Below are positions 1 through 6,187 of a DNA stretch of 13,161 nt, in pieces. Made by a program: the position numbers and the translations under genes. The first letter of the stretch is position 1; the number at the start of each line of letters is the position of its first letter. The stretch lies in contig CAQYCU010000024.1 in the NCBI GenBank assembly GCA_948919095.1, forward strand, positions 1 to 13,161, read 5' to 3'. The stretch comes from an uncultured Clostridia bacterium (GTDB taxonomy: Bacteria > Bacillota > Clostridia > TANB77 > CAG-508). The notes beneath the pieces are model-generated. The model saw only the letters and a program-made list of their open reading frames with translations, did no database searches and was not told where the DNA came from.

Positions 1-1
1 G

Positions 2-99
2 TTTACTTTTCAATGTACTTTTCAAAGTAAATCGATTACTGTTTACCTTGATTTTATAAGGCTTTTGCCTAATTCATTAAAAGTCCACTTGACGTGAAC
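2..99 (-). other. 5' leader of an off-window leftward transcript, resembling a stable-RNA leader
   Basis: Read on the minus strand, this is the start of the transcript fired by the perfect promoter at 107-135. Its first bases (99-83) can fold as a 6-bp stem with one G-U pair around a GTCAA loop. Next comes a 4-bp hairpin (70-59, AGGC-AAAA-GCCT). Near the left edge two copies of TTGAAAAGTA occur (25-16 and 13-4), enclosed by the inverted repeat 2-9/24-31 (TTTACTTT/AAAGTAAA). TTGAAAA-type boxes beside a consensus promoter are typical of Firmicutes rRNA leaders, so a 16S gene could lie just left of the window. No mature rRNA or tRNA sequence is visible, so this is inference; it could also be an ordinary mRNA leader. 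Confidence 0.35.
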
Positions 100-106
100 A
101 ATGTTT

Positions 107-135
107 ATTATACTATACCATTTTTCAAATGTCAA
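107..135 (-). promoter_or_regulatory. Perfect consensus sigma-A promoter firing left off the window
   Basis: On the minus strand the -35 is TTGACA (135-130), the spacer is exactly 17 bases (129-113) and the -10 is TATAAT (112-107). The expected transcription start is near 100. Both hexamers match the consensus completely, which suggests a highly expressed transcript whose gene lies beyond the left edge. Confidence 0.85.
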
Positions 136-166
136 CATATTTTTTAAAAAAATTTTATTTTTTATA

Positions 167-195
167 TTGAAATTTATATTTGATTATATTAAAAT
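167..195 (+). promoter_or_regulatory. Probable sigma-A promoter of the stalk protein gene
   Basis: TTGAAA (167-172), a 17-base spacer and TAAAAT (190-195) give one mismatch to the consensus in each hexamer. A start near 202 would leave a leader of about 75 bases before the ATG at 276. The surroundings are extremely AT-rich, so chance matches are possible. Confidence 0.45.
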
Positions 196-275
196 GTTAA
201 TATACTAATTTATTTAAGGAATTTATCATATTTAAATTTATCAAATTTTTACCTATAAGAAAGGACTCTTTTATA

Positions 276-668
276 ATGAAAAAAATTTTAACCTTTTGTT
301 TTTCGCTAGTTATGTTAACTTTTTTAGTTGTTTCAAATAGAATTTATGCAAATAACGACATACCTATTATAGTAGTTAATGATATAAATGATGGAGTAAC
401 CAAAATAACACCTACACCTGAACCTACACCAGAGCCAACACCAACTCCTACTCCTACGCCTGAACCTACTCCTAGCCCTACGCCAACGTTAGAGCCTACT
501 CCTAGTCCAACCCCAATTCCAACGCGAACTCCAACGCCTACACCAATGCCTACGTCCACTCCTACTCCAAAGCCAATTCCCAAAACTGGAGATGACTACA
601 TTTCAATATTACTTATAGGTTTGATATCAGTAGTTTCGTTAATATTGTTTAAGAAATATAAGTATTAA
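276..668 (+). CDS. Small sortase-anchored Pro/Thr-stalk surface protein
   Basis: A 130-residue exported protein. Residues 1-25 form a signal peptide (KK start, hydrophobic core, likely cut after IYA). Only about 19 residues (26-44) precede a Pro-Thr stalk at about 45-100 built on [12 protein letters not shown] units. Residues 101-105 are IPKTG, an Ile-first variant of the LPXTG sorting signal, followed by a hydrophobic segment (about 108-125) and the basic tail KKYKY. This is the complete layout of a protein that sortase links to peptidoglycan. There is no recognisable folded domain, so it may be a spacer, an adhesive or glycosylated stalk, or the remnant of a larger protein. AAGGA at 261-265 lies 10 bases before the ATG. 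The gene has its own promoter and terminator and converges on the cadherin-like gene. The sorting-signal architecture is secure; the function is unknown. Confidence 0.82.
   Translation: MKKILTFCFSLVMLTFLVVSNRIYANNDIPIIVVNDINDGVTKITPTPEPTPEPTPTPTPTPEPTPSPTPTLEPTPSPTPIPTRTPTPTPMPTSTPTPKPIPKTGDDYISILLIGLISVVSLILFKKYKY
408..575 (+). repeat. Pro-Thr codon repeat tract
   Basis: In-frame alternation of CCN and ACN codons, interrupted by Glu, Ser, Leu, Ile, Arg, Met and Lys, encodes the stalk of the surface protein (residues 45-100). Units of 6 and 12 bases recur, but synonymous positions vary (cca, cct, acg, act). It is therefore a diverged amino-acid repeat rather than a perfect DNA repeat prone to slippage. 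Confidence 0.8.
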
Positions 669-697
669 TTTTACAATATGAAATTATATATATTATG

Positions 698-724
698 AAG
701 CTCCTAATAATAGGAGCTTTTATA
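698..724 (+). terminator. Intrinsic terminator after the stalk protein gene
   Basis: The perfect 8-bp stem AAGCTCCT (698-705) / AGGAGCTT (712-719), with a 6-base loop, is followed by TTTTATAT. It sits 29 bases after the stop codon. It is also the only hairpin between this gene and the convergent gene ending at 775, so it may stop that transcript too, although the U-tract on the minus strand is weak. Confidence 0.8.
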
Positions 725-774
725 TATTAAACTTTAATACTACTGTTTTAGCATGTATCTAATTTTATAATAAA

Positions 775-2091
775 TTATTTTTTCTTTTTGTTTCTTATAA
801 AATATATTATTCCTAATAATATTCCCAAAAGTATAACACTTCCAACTATTATCCATATCCAACTTTTCCTTTGTGGAATCGTTGATATTTCTACAATCGG
901 CTTTTCTGCCTTAATTACTTTTATACTATATATTGTAGTTTTTGTATCATCTTCTATATTACTTAATGTTATGCTAATCTTGTTTTCACCTTCAACTAAA
1001 TTCTCTTTTCCTTGTGTTTCAACTATTGTCCCCTCTTTATCAACAGTTGGAATTATATCTAAGTCTGAAATATCACTTTCTACGTTTATAATATATTCAA
1101 ATTTATCTTTATCAAATCCTATATCAATATCATAAAAATTGCCATCTTCATTAATTTTCTTTACTTCTAGTGCATTAAGTCTTAAATCAGATTGCGCAAA
1201 TTCTTGCCCTTTATCAATATTAATTTGATATACTCTAACCGCTTGATTTTCTGCAGTTACTGTTATATTAATTATATTTTCTCCATTAATTAGTGCAATA
1301 GTTCCAGTTCCACTTACTGTTGCTCTCTCATCTTCTGCTTCTGCTGAAATTTCTATTTGTTCATCATTAAAATTCTCTACATTGTATTCAAAGATTTCTC
1401 TGTCAAAATTGGGTGAAAGATTTCCTTTATTGACTTTTATCATACTTAAATAATTATTACTTGATGTTGTATCTTCAATATTTGGAGTTTGAGTCTGAAA
1501 ATTAGTTTCTCCACTTGGCGATTGTTTTCCTGTTGTAGAACTTGTTGTTGTTTGATTTGGTTTTGATTGATTAGCTCCTTGGGAATTATTTGTCACAGGT
1601 GGTGGATTTGTTTGTTGAGTAGACGGTGTTGTATTGGGTTTTTGGTTTGACGGTGTACTGCTTGGGATTTGTGTTGGAGATGGTGTATTTTGAGGTATTT
1701 GTGTAGGTTTTGGTGTTGGTTTTAATTTTTCATTTATTGTTACAGTTTTCGATGATATTGATACAATATTATAATTGTTATCCGTTAATTCATTTGGAGT
1801 TGCCGTTATAGTTGCTGGAAATCCAGTTATCTTTGCTGTTACTGAAACACTATTTTTCTCTATCCATACAGAATTGTCACTTAAACTTGCATTGCTAGCT
1901 GATAAATTAACCTTACCAGTTAATCCATTTCCAGTAATAGTTAGAGTTACAGTATCTCCATTATTTGCAGTATTGGGTCCAACAAAATTGAAACTATAAC
2001 TTAAAGCAATATTATAATTTATTGTAACAGCAATTAAGAATAAACTTGTTACTATAATTCTTCCTACTATTCTTTTTATTGTACTTTTCAT
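775..2091 (-). CDS. Membrane-anchored surface protein with two cadherin-like domains
   Basis: A 438-residue exported protein of unknown specific role. Residues 1-33 are an N-terminal signal sequence. About 34-122 resemble an Ig-like beta-sandwich (GDTVTLTITGNGLTGKV and following strands). About 123-212 are a Pro/Thr/Ser/Asn/Gln-rich flexible linker. Two cadherin-like beta-sandwich units follow (about 213-292 and 300-392), each with the pattern Leu-x-x-Ile/Leu-x-Val, Phe-x-Tyr-x-Val, GEN-x-I and a closing Tyr-x-Ile strand, as in the cadherin-like family common in Clostridia envelope proteins. About 408-433 form a C-terminal membrane helix followed by RNKKKK, so the protein is membrane-tethered and not sortase-anchored. 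AGAAAGGA lies 9 bases before the ATG. The gene follows the glucosaminidase by 119 bases with no terminator between them, so the two are probably co-transcribed. A likely role is adhesion or envelope scaffolding (inference). Confidence 0.85.
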   Translation of the reverse strand: MKSTIKRIVGRIIVTSLFLIAVTINYNIALSYSFNFVGPNTANNGDTVTLTITGNGLTGKVNLSASNASLSDNSVWIEKNSVSVTAKITGFPATITATPNELTDNNYNIVSISSKTVTINEKLKPTPKPTQIPQNTPSPTQIPSSTPSNQKPNTTPSTQQTNPPPVTNNSQGANQSKPNQTTTSSTTGKQSPSGETNFQTQTPNIEDTTSSNNYLSMIKVNKGNLSPNFDREIFEYNVENFNDEQIEISAEAEDERATVSGTGTIALINGENIINITVTAENQAVRVYQINIDKGQEFAQSDLRLNALEVKKINEDGNFYDIDIGFDKDKFEYIINVESDISDLDIIPTVDKEGTIVETQGKENLVEGENKISITLSNIEDDTKTTIYSIKVIKAEKPIVEISTIPQRKSWIWIIVGSVILLGILLGIIYFIRNKKKK

Positions 2092-2178
2092 ATCTATATT
2101 TCCTTTCTAAAAGATTATTTTACTCTTACAATTTTCTCAAAATATTGTATTTTCATGTCTATACTTACTTTCTAACAG
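2078..2178 (-). repeat. Duplicated translation-initiation region (imperfect direct repeat)
   Basis: The segment 2078-2113 holds the start codon and ribosome binding site of the cadherin-like gene. It recurs at 2144-2178 with one 1-base gap and four substitutions (31 of 36 positions alike). Both copies read TAGAAAG, then TATAGA, then ATGAAAA and TACAAT on the minus strand. The upstream copy opens only a 13-codon frame (2156-2115) and its Shine-Dalgarno is degraded (AGAAAGT). It is either the remnant of a tandem duplication or a short leader peptide. Confidence 0.65.
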
Positions 2179-2210
2179 TTCACTATTAATAATTTCATAT
2201 TTATATTACT

Positions 2211-2948
2211 TTAAAGTTCTATTCCATACATAATATGGTCTTTTATTTTCAGATAGTCATTTGCTTTAACATATCCATCCTTGGTTACATCTGCTGATTT
2301 TAAATATTTGTCGTCTATTGTCGTTTTTTCCATTATATAATCTTTAATTATTAAATAATCATTTGCTTTAACATATCCATCTCCATTAACATCTCCTAAA
2401 ACCCTCTTATCTTCTCCAGTATTTGTATCTCCCACATTGGTATTATTTCCTTCTACTGAATTTATTATTTCTCCGTTTGTAGTTTCATTTGATATTGTAT
2501 TATTTTGTTCTATTTCATTAGTAACTTGATTTTCATTTGTCATATTATTTGTTATTTCGTTAGAAATTGTCGTATTTTCTTCTTCGACATTATTTGAAAT
2601 AATTGTATTTCCAATATTATTATCAATAGTTGTATTTTCAGCAGTATTCGAAATAGTTTCATTCACAGTAGTTGTATTGCTTCCAGTTGTATTATTTTCT
2701 TGTACTCTGTTGTCATCAATTACTTCATTAATATTGACTGTATTATTTTCCGCTTCATTTCCATTAATTTGACTGTTATCTTTAACTTTTAAATATTTTC
2801 TCTGAACAAATCCCTGTCTTCCATCTGATATTCTGACTCTATCCCATATTTGTCCATTAAAATTATAAAGACCCGAATTTTCAATTCTTGTAATTGTTTC
2901 TCCTTCTGATAGTATAGTTAGACTTGTTTCAAATGCTCCGTGGTCCAA
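2211..2948 (-). CDS. C-terminal part of frameshifted glucosaminidase: SH3b, linker, dockerin-like pair
   Basis: This 245-codon frame can only open with TTG (2948) and has no Shine-Dalgarno, so it is best read as the 3' part of the gene beginning at 4206. Residues 5-56 (GAFETSLTIL through GFVQRKYLKV) complete a second SH3b domain whose first strand lies in the other frame. Residues 57-183 are an Asn/Thr/Glu-rich linker. Residues 185-206 and 219-240 are two dockerin-type EF-hand repeats; the loops carry D186, N188, D190 and D197, and D220, T222, D224 and D231, and both contain GYVKANDYL. Dockerins bind cohesin domains with calcium, so this end probably attaches the enzyme to a partner or surface. 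If the frame is restored at 2940, the whole protein is 664 residues. No cohesin gene is in the window. Confidence 0.75.
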   Translation of the reverse strand: MDHGAFETSLTILSEGETITRIENSGLYNFNGQIWDRVRISDGRQGFVQRKYLKVKDNSQINGNEAENNTVNINEVIDDNRVQENNTTGSNTTTVNETISNTAENTTIDNNIGNTIISNNVEEENTTISNEITNNMTNENQVTNEIEQNNTISNETTNGEIINSVEGNNTNVGDTNTGEDKRVLGDVNGDGYVKANDYLIIKDYIMEKTTIDDKYLKSADVTKDGYVKANDYLKIKDHIMYGIEL

Positions 2949-4206
2949 CTTTTAACTCAGTTTTTTCTTGTATAGTCACTTCTTCTCTGCAATTAACAAT
3001 ATCATTAACTTCTTCTAAATACTCACTATTAAATTTTATAAAACCTTGTGTTCCATCTTTTAATATAATTCTATGCCATCCATTGCTAAATCTTTCGACT
3101 GATAAAATAATTGTTTCACTATCATTAATATATCCTATAACTGACGTATTTGTTCCTTGTCCAGCTCGTATTGTAATTCTAGAATGTCCTGGTTTTACTC
3201 TAATATTCTTTGGATATAATTCACCTCTATCTTCTGGTGAACTTGATGGGAGTTCTGGCATATTCTCATATATGGGAATTATAAATGTTAAATTTTTATC
3301 AAGTAAATTAGCCTGTTTCATTTTATTATACATTGATGTTCCTTCTGACTTAGGCGCCTCAATGTTTTGCATATATTGTTTTGTATATAAACCATTATAT
3401 GGCTCAACATCAAATTTGTTTAAGTAAATTGTATTTTGTTTATATGCTATATATGAAGATAATAGAAATTTAATTCCTCCTCTAATACAAAGCTCTATAC
3501 TTGTCCATCCCATTTCTTTTGCTTTCTTTAGCGCGTTTTGATATACCTCTTCTCCATTCCCTCCAGCTCCTATATTAAATAGATTATAGTATATTGTTCC
3601 ATCTGTGTCTTGCATTCTATAAGTTGTTCCGCCTTTGTTGCCTTGCTCTTGAATTATTCTTGCAATTATAAAATATGGATTAGCATCAGCTTCTCTACAT
3701 ACTATATTAATTAAACTTGCATTTTCCCATGAATATAAAAATGTTCCATTTAATGCTGAATATACGCCTGCATCTGTTGTTTCATCATAATTTGTTTGTA
3801 AAAATTGAAATAAATAGGGGCTATCTACTAACCAGTTTCGGGGGTCCATATAATAACGTATCGCCTGTTCTGATGCACACATCCAATTTCCTGTATCAAA
3901 TATCTCCTGCCCACATATTGTGCATATCCAACCTCCAGACTTTCCTTGAATTAAATTTTTAGGGCTTACATGATGACCTCTATACTCATTTTCTATGACT
4001 TCTTCCCAGTCAAGTCCAGTTTCCATAATTACAAATTTCCAATTTGGATGATTTGCTTTTATTGCATCAATTCTTTCCTTGTAACCCGGATAGCTTGTAT
4101 TACCAGTGTATTCATACCTTAATGCAGAATCGGCATTTGTAACATTAAAAAAACTCATTCCTATAATAATTAAAATAATAAAAAAACTAACAATACTCTT
4201 TTTCAT
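2929..4206 (-). CDS. Secreted endo-beta-N-acetylglucosaminidase (N-terminal part, frameshifted)
   Basis: The first 425 codons of an autolysin-type peptidoglycan hydrolase that cleaves next to N-acetylglucosamine in the glycan chain. Residues 1-26 form a signal peptide. About 40-320 are the catalytic region: HPNWKFVIMETGLDW near the N-terminus, YYMDPRNWL, then the glucosaminidase core IARIIQEQG with probable catalytic Glu187 and YNLFNIGAGG (207-216). CxxC at 95/98 plus Cys110 is an unusual small cysteine cluster for an exported protein. About 331-400 are a first SH3b domain, and a second begins at about 412. The frame then leaves the family pattern (VGPRSI, stop TGA at 2929) where VGPGAFE is expected; dropping one base at 2940 joins it to the 2211-2948 frame. 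No Shine-Dalgarno precedes the ATG, and an inverted repeat brackets it. The gene starts 93 bases after fmt ends, with no terminator between. Confidence 0.85.
   Translation of the reverse strand: MKKSIVSFFIILIIIGMSFFNVTNADSALRYEYTGNTSYPGYKERIDAIKANHPNWKFVIMETGLDWEEVIENEYRGHHVSPKNLIQGKSGGWICTICGQEIFDTGNWMCASEQAIRYYMDPRNWLVDSPYLFQFLQTNYDETTDAGVYSALNGTFLYSWENASLINIVCREADANPYFIIARIIQEQGNKGGTTYRMQDTDGTIYYNLFNIGAGGNGEEVYQNALKKAKEMGWTSIELCIRGGIKFLLSSYIAYKQNTIYLNKFDVEPYNGLYTKQYMQNIEAPKSEGTSMYNKMKQANLLDKNLTFIIPIYENMPELPSSSPEDRGELYPKNIRVKPGHSRITIRAGQGTNTSVIGYINDSETIILSVERFSNGWHRIILKDGTQGFIKFNSEYLEEVNDIVNCREEVTIQEKTELKVGPRSI
2935..2946 (-). other. Frameshift junction within an SH3b domain
   Basis: On the minus strand the upstream frame reads GTT GGA CCA CGG AGC ATT TGA. 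Removing the C that corresponds to + position 2940 gives GTT GGA CCA GGA GCA TTT GAA, or VGPGAFE, which is the SH3b pattern (compare RAGQGTNTSVIG in the first SH3b). Both frames are open well beyond the junction and each encodes half of one domain, so an insertion, real or a sequencing error, is the simplest reading. There is no obvious slippery heptamer at the site. Confidence 0.75.
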
Positions 4207-4220
4207 ACTGTTAGTTTTTT
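4181..4220 (-). repeat. 12-bp perfect inverted repeat enclosing the glucosaminidase start codon
   Basis: AAAAAACTAACA (4181-4192) and TGTTAGTTTTTT (4209-4220) are exact reverse complements separated by 16 bases. The ATG (4206-4204) falls in the loop. In the mRNA the stem would form around the initiation site of a gene that lacks a visible Shine-Dalgarno, so it could affect translation. Half of each arm is a homopolymer, so part of the match may be compositional. Confidence 0.55.
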
Positions 4221-4299
4221 ACTTTTTTTATAAATTATTCAAATTATAGAAATATTTTTCACAATTATTTTATGACTACTCAATATTGTATTCTTCAAA

Positions 4300-5373
4300 T
4301 TAGCTTTCTATTGATTTATCTTGCATTTTTAATACTGTTCCCTCTTCTAATTGATTTCCATTTAAAAAGCTTTTTATATCCATTCTTTTAGCATTTTCTG
4401 GTTGTATCTCTAATATACTTAGTATTCCCTGTCCAGTTTTCACAAATAGCCCATATTTTTTATTACATAAAACTATTTGTCCATTTTGACAATTTTCTAC
4501 ATTATCTGGCATATTCATACATTCTTCTTCATTTAAAAGTTTTGATTTCCATATTTTAAGTTTCTTTTCATTATAAAAAGTGTATGTTCCCATAATTGGG
4601 TCTAAACCACGAATTAAGTTATAAATCTGGATTGCTGTTTTATTCCAATCAATTTCTGCCATTTCTTTATTTAACATCGGAGCTAAAGTAAAATTTTCTC
4701 CTTGTTTTGTTGCTCCAACTAAACTTTTAATTTTCTGTTTTATTTTGTCGTCTTTTGTCATATTGTTTTCGCTGCAGTCTGTATCAGCTTCATTAATATC
4801 TATTTTTTCACTTGCTTCTTCTATTTTGCTCAATGTTTCTACTAAAAGTTTCGCTCCAATATTAGAAAGTTTCTCCCATAATTCTCCTGTAGTTTCATTC
4901 TCTCTAATTTCTACTTTTTCTTTTAATATCATATCTCCAGTATCCATTCCTTCGTCCATAAACATTGTAGTTATTCCTGTTTCTTTTTCTCCATTAATTA
5001 CGGCCCATTGTATTGGAGCTGCTCCTCTATATTTTGGAAGTAGTGAACCATGAACATTCACTGCACCATATTTTGCAATATCAAGCATTTCCTTTGGTAA
5101 TATTTTTCCATAAGCTACAACACATAAAACATCTGGTTTTAATGCTTTCATTTCATCTATAAATTCAGTATTGTTTCGTACTTTTAATGGTTGATATATA
5201 GGTAAATTTTTCTCAATAGCAAATTCCTTTACTGGTGTATATATCATTTTCATACCTCTACCTTTTGGCTTATCAACATTTGTAACTACTGCAGCTATTT
5301 CATACCCTTCATTATATATTGCCTCTAATGATTTTTTTGCAAAATCAGGCGTTCCCATAAAAATAATTTTCAT
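4300..5373 (-). CDS. fmt: Methionyl-tRNA formyltransferase
   Basis: Transfers the formyl group of 10-formyl-tetrahydrofolate to the amino group of Met on initiator tRNA, in the cytoplasm, allowing IF2-dependent initiation. The N-terminal Rossmann-type formyltransferase domain begins MKIIFMGTPDFA. Asn106, His108 and Asp144 match the catalytic triad, within VNVHGSLLPKYRGAAPIQWA (105-124, formyl-THF binding) and MDEGMDTGDMI (139-149). The C-terminal domain continues from about 230 with APMLNKEMAEIDWNK. At 357 residues it exceeds the usual 310-320; the extra length lies mainly at about 187-222, a charged Asp/Glu/Lys-rich insertion between the domains. AAGGAG lies 8 bases before the ATG, and a consensus promoter lies at 5407-5435. 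FolD, which makes the substrate, and Def, which removes the formyl group, are encoded nearby on the same strand, but here fmt is separated from def by two genes. Confidence 0.96.
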   Translation of the reverse strand: MKIIFMGTPDFAKKSLEAIYNEGYEIAAVVTNVDKPKGRGMKMIYTPVKEFAIEKNLPIYQPLKVRNNTEFIDEMKALKPDVLCVVAYGKILPKEMLDIAKYGAVNVHGSLLPKYRGAAPIQWAVINGEKETGITTMFMDEGMDTGDMILKEKVEIRENETTGELWEKLSNIGAKLLVETLSKIEEASEKIDINEADTDCSENNMTKDDKIKQKIKSLVGATKQGENFTLAPMLNKEMAEIDWNKTAIQIYNLIRGLDPIMGTYTFYNEKKLKIWKSKLLNEEECMNMPDNVENCQNGQIVLCNKKYGLFVKTGQGILSILEIQPENAKRMDIKSFLNGNQLEEGTVLKMQDKSIES

Positions 5374-5406
5374 TAAATATTCTCCTTGTGATTATACTGT
5401 AGTAAT

Positions 5407-5435
5407 ATTATATAATATTTATTCAATTTTTTCAA
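5407..5435 (-). promoter_or_regulatory. Promoter of fmt
   Basis: On the minus strand TTGAAA (5435-5430), 17 bases and TATAAT (5412-5407) precede fmt, with a start near 5400 and a short leader of about 27 bases containing AAGGAG. It is divergent from and nearly back-to-back with the gmk promoter at 5445-5473, leaving nine bases between the two -35 hexamers. Confidence 0.7.
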
Positions 5436-5444
5436 TGTAATTAC

Positions 5445-5473
5445 TTGAAAGATTTCGTCGAATGTTGTATAAT
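5445..5473 (+). promoter_or_regulatory. Promoter of the guanylate kinase gene
   Basis: TTGAAA (5445-5450), a 17-base spacer and TATAAT (5468-5473) point rightwards. A start near 5480 gives a leader of about 35 bases containing AAAGGGAG (5496-5503), 11 bases before the ATG. Confidence 0.75.
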
Positions 5474-5514
5474 ATATATCTATAAAGATTTTATTAAAGG
5501 GAGAAATTTTTAGT

Positions 5515-6075
5515 ATGTTATTACTTATCGCTGGTGTATCTGGTTCTGGTAAAGATACAATTAAACGTGAGATACTTGAAAGGATGAAAAAAGTTATCAC
5601 TATTCCTTCTTATACAACACGTTCAATGAGAGATGGTGACATTCCTGGTGTTACATATAATTTTATCACTGATGAAGAATTCAAAAAGATGATTGATAAT
5701 AATGAATTCTATGAATATGATTTTCATCATGAAAAATACTATGGCACATCTAAGAAAATTTTAAATGATGCTATCAATCAGGGCTATACCGTTATCAAAG
5801 ATATAGACGTTAATGGTGTTGAAAATTTAGTTCAAATTTTAAAAAATGATATCAAAGTTGTAACCGTATTTTTAAGGGTTCCACTAGATGTTTTAAAAGA
5901 GCGTCTAATTAATCGTAACCCTAATATTTCTCAAGAAGAACTTTCTCTTAGGCTTGGTCGTTTGGAGTACGAAGAGTCAAAAATCCCACTTTTTAATTAT
6001 GTAATTGATAATATTGATTTGGAAGAAACAGTTCAAAAAGTTCAAGATATTATAAATACTGAATCTTCTAAATAA
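5515..6075 (+). CDS. gmk: Guanylate kinase (GMP kinase family)
   Basis: Phosphorylates GMP to GDP with ATP in the cytoplasm. The P-loop GVSGSGKDT (7-15) starts almost at the N-terminus. SYTTRSMRDGDIPGVTYNFIT (32-52) matches the GMP-binding segment (family pattern TTR-x-x-R-x-GE-x-x-G-x-x-Y). YYGTSK (75-80) and KDIDVNGVENL (95-105, family DIDVQGA) follow, then the lid region ERLINRN...LRLGRLEYEES (129-155) and the NYVIDN-x-DLE motif (161-170). At 186 residues it is slightly shorter than the usual 200-210. Asp14 stands where many members have Ser or Gly after the P-loop Lys. It is transcribed alone from its own promoter to the terminator at 6127-6166, opposite to the fmt and def genes it separates. 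A second, diverged gmk paralogue elsewhere in the genome cannot be excluded. Confidence 0.85.
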   Translation: MLLLIAGVSGSGKDTIKREILERMKKVITIPSYTTRSMRDGDIPGVTYNFITDEEFKKMIDNNEFYEYDFHHEKYYGTSKKILNDAINQGYTVIKDIDVNGVENLVQILKNDIKVVTVFLRVPLDVLKERLINRNPNISQEELSLRLGRLEYEESKIPLFNYVIDNIDLEETVQKVQDIINTESSK

Positions 6076-6126
6076 TTTATAATAAAATTTTAAGAGAATT
6101 ACGTATTCTTCTTTTTATAAACTATA

Positions 6127-6166
6127 AAAAAATCATTGAAATACTTATGTAAATCAATGATTTTTT
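6127..6166. terminator. Bidirectional terminator between gmk and the 6188-6733 gene
   Basis: AAAAAATCATTGA (6127-6139) and TCAATGATTTTTT (6154-6166) form a perfect 13-bp stem with a 14-base loop. Runs of six A and six T make it work on either strand. It lies between two convergent genes, 51 bases after the gmk stop and 21 bases after the stop of the minus-strand gene. Confidence 0.85.
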
Positions 6167-6187
6167 GTTTTATATGTTTTAATTATT

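Noticed and set aside
408..575. PT tract as a hypervariable tandem DNA repeat
   Set aside because: Synonymous codons differ among units, so there is no long perfect repeat that would slip easily.
344..583. Gly/Val-rich minus-strand open frame opposite the stalk protein
   Set aside because: A mirror of the Pro/Thr codons (reverse complement of CCN-ACN gives Gly/Val); no start signals.
2115..2156. 13-codon leader peptide (MKIQYFEKIVRVK)
   Set aside because: Not listed as a gene because it arises from the duplicated start region and its Shine-Dalgarno is degraded; recorded under the repeat.
2929..2948. Programmed ribosomal frameshift or stop-codon recoding at the glucosaminidase junction
   Set aside because: No slippery heptamer, no downstream pseudoknot evident, and Trp is encoded by TGG in this gene, so TGA is a stop here. 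A plain one-base insertion is simpler.
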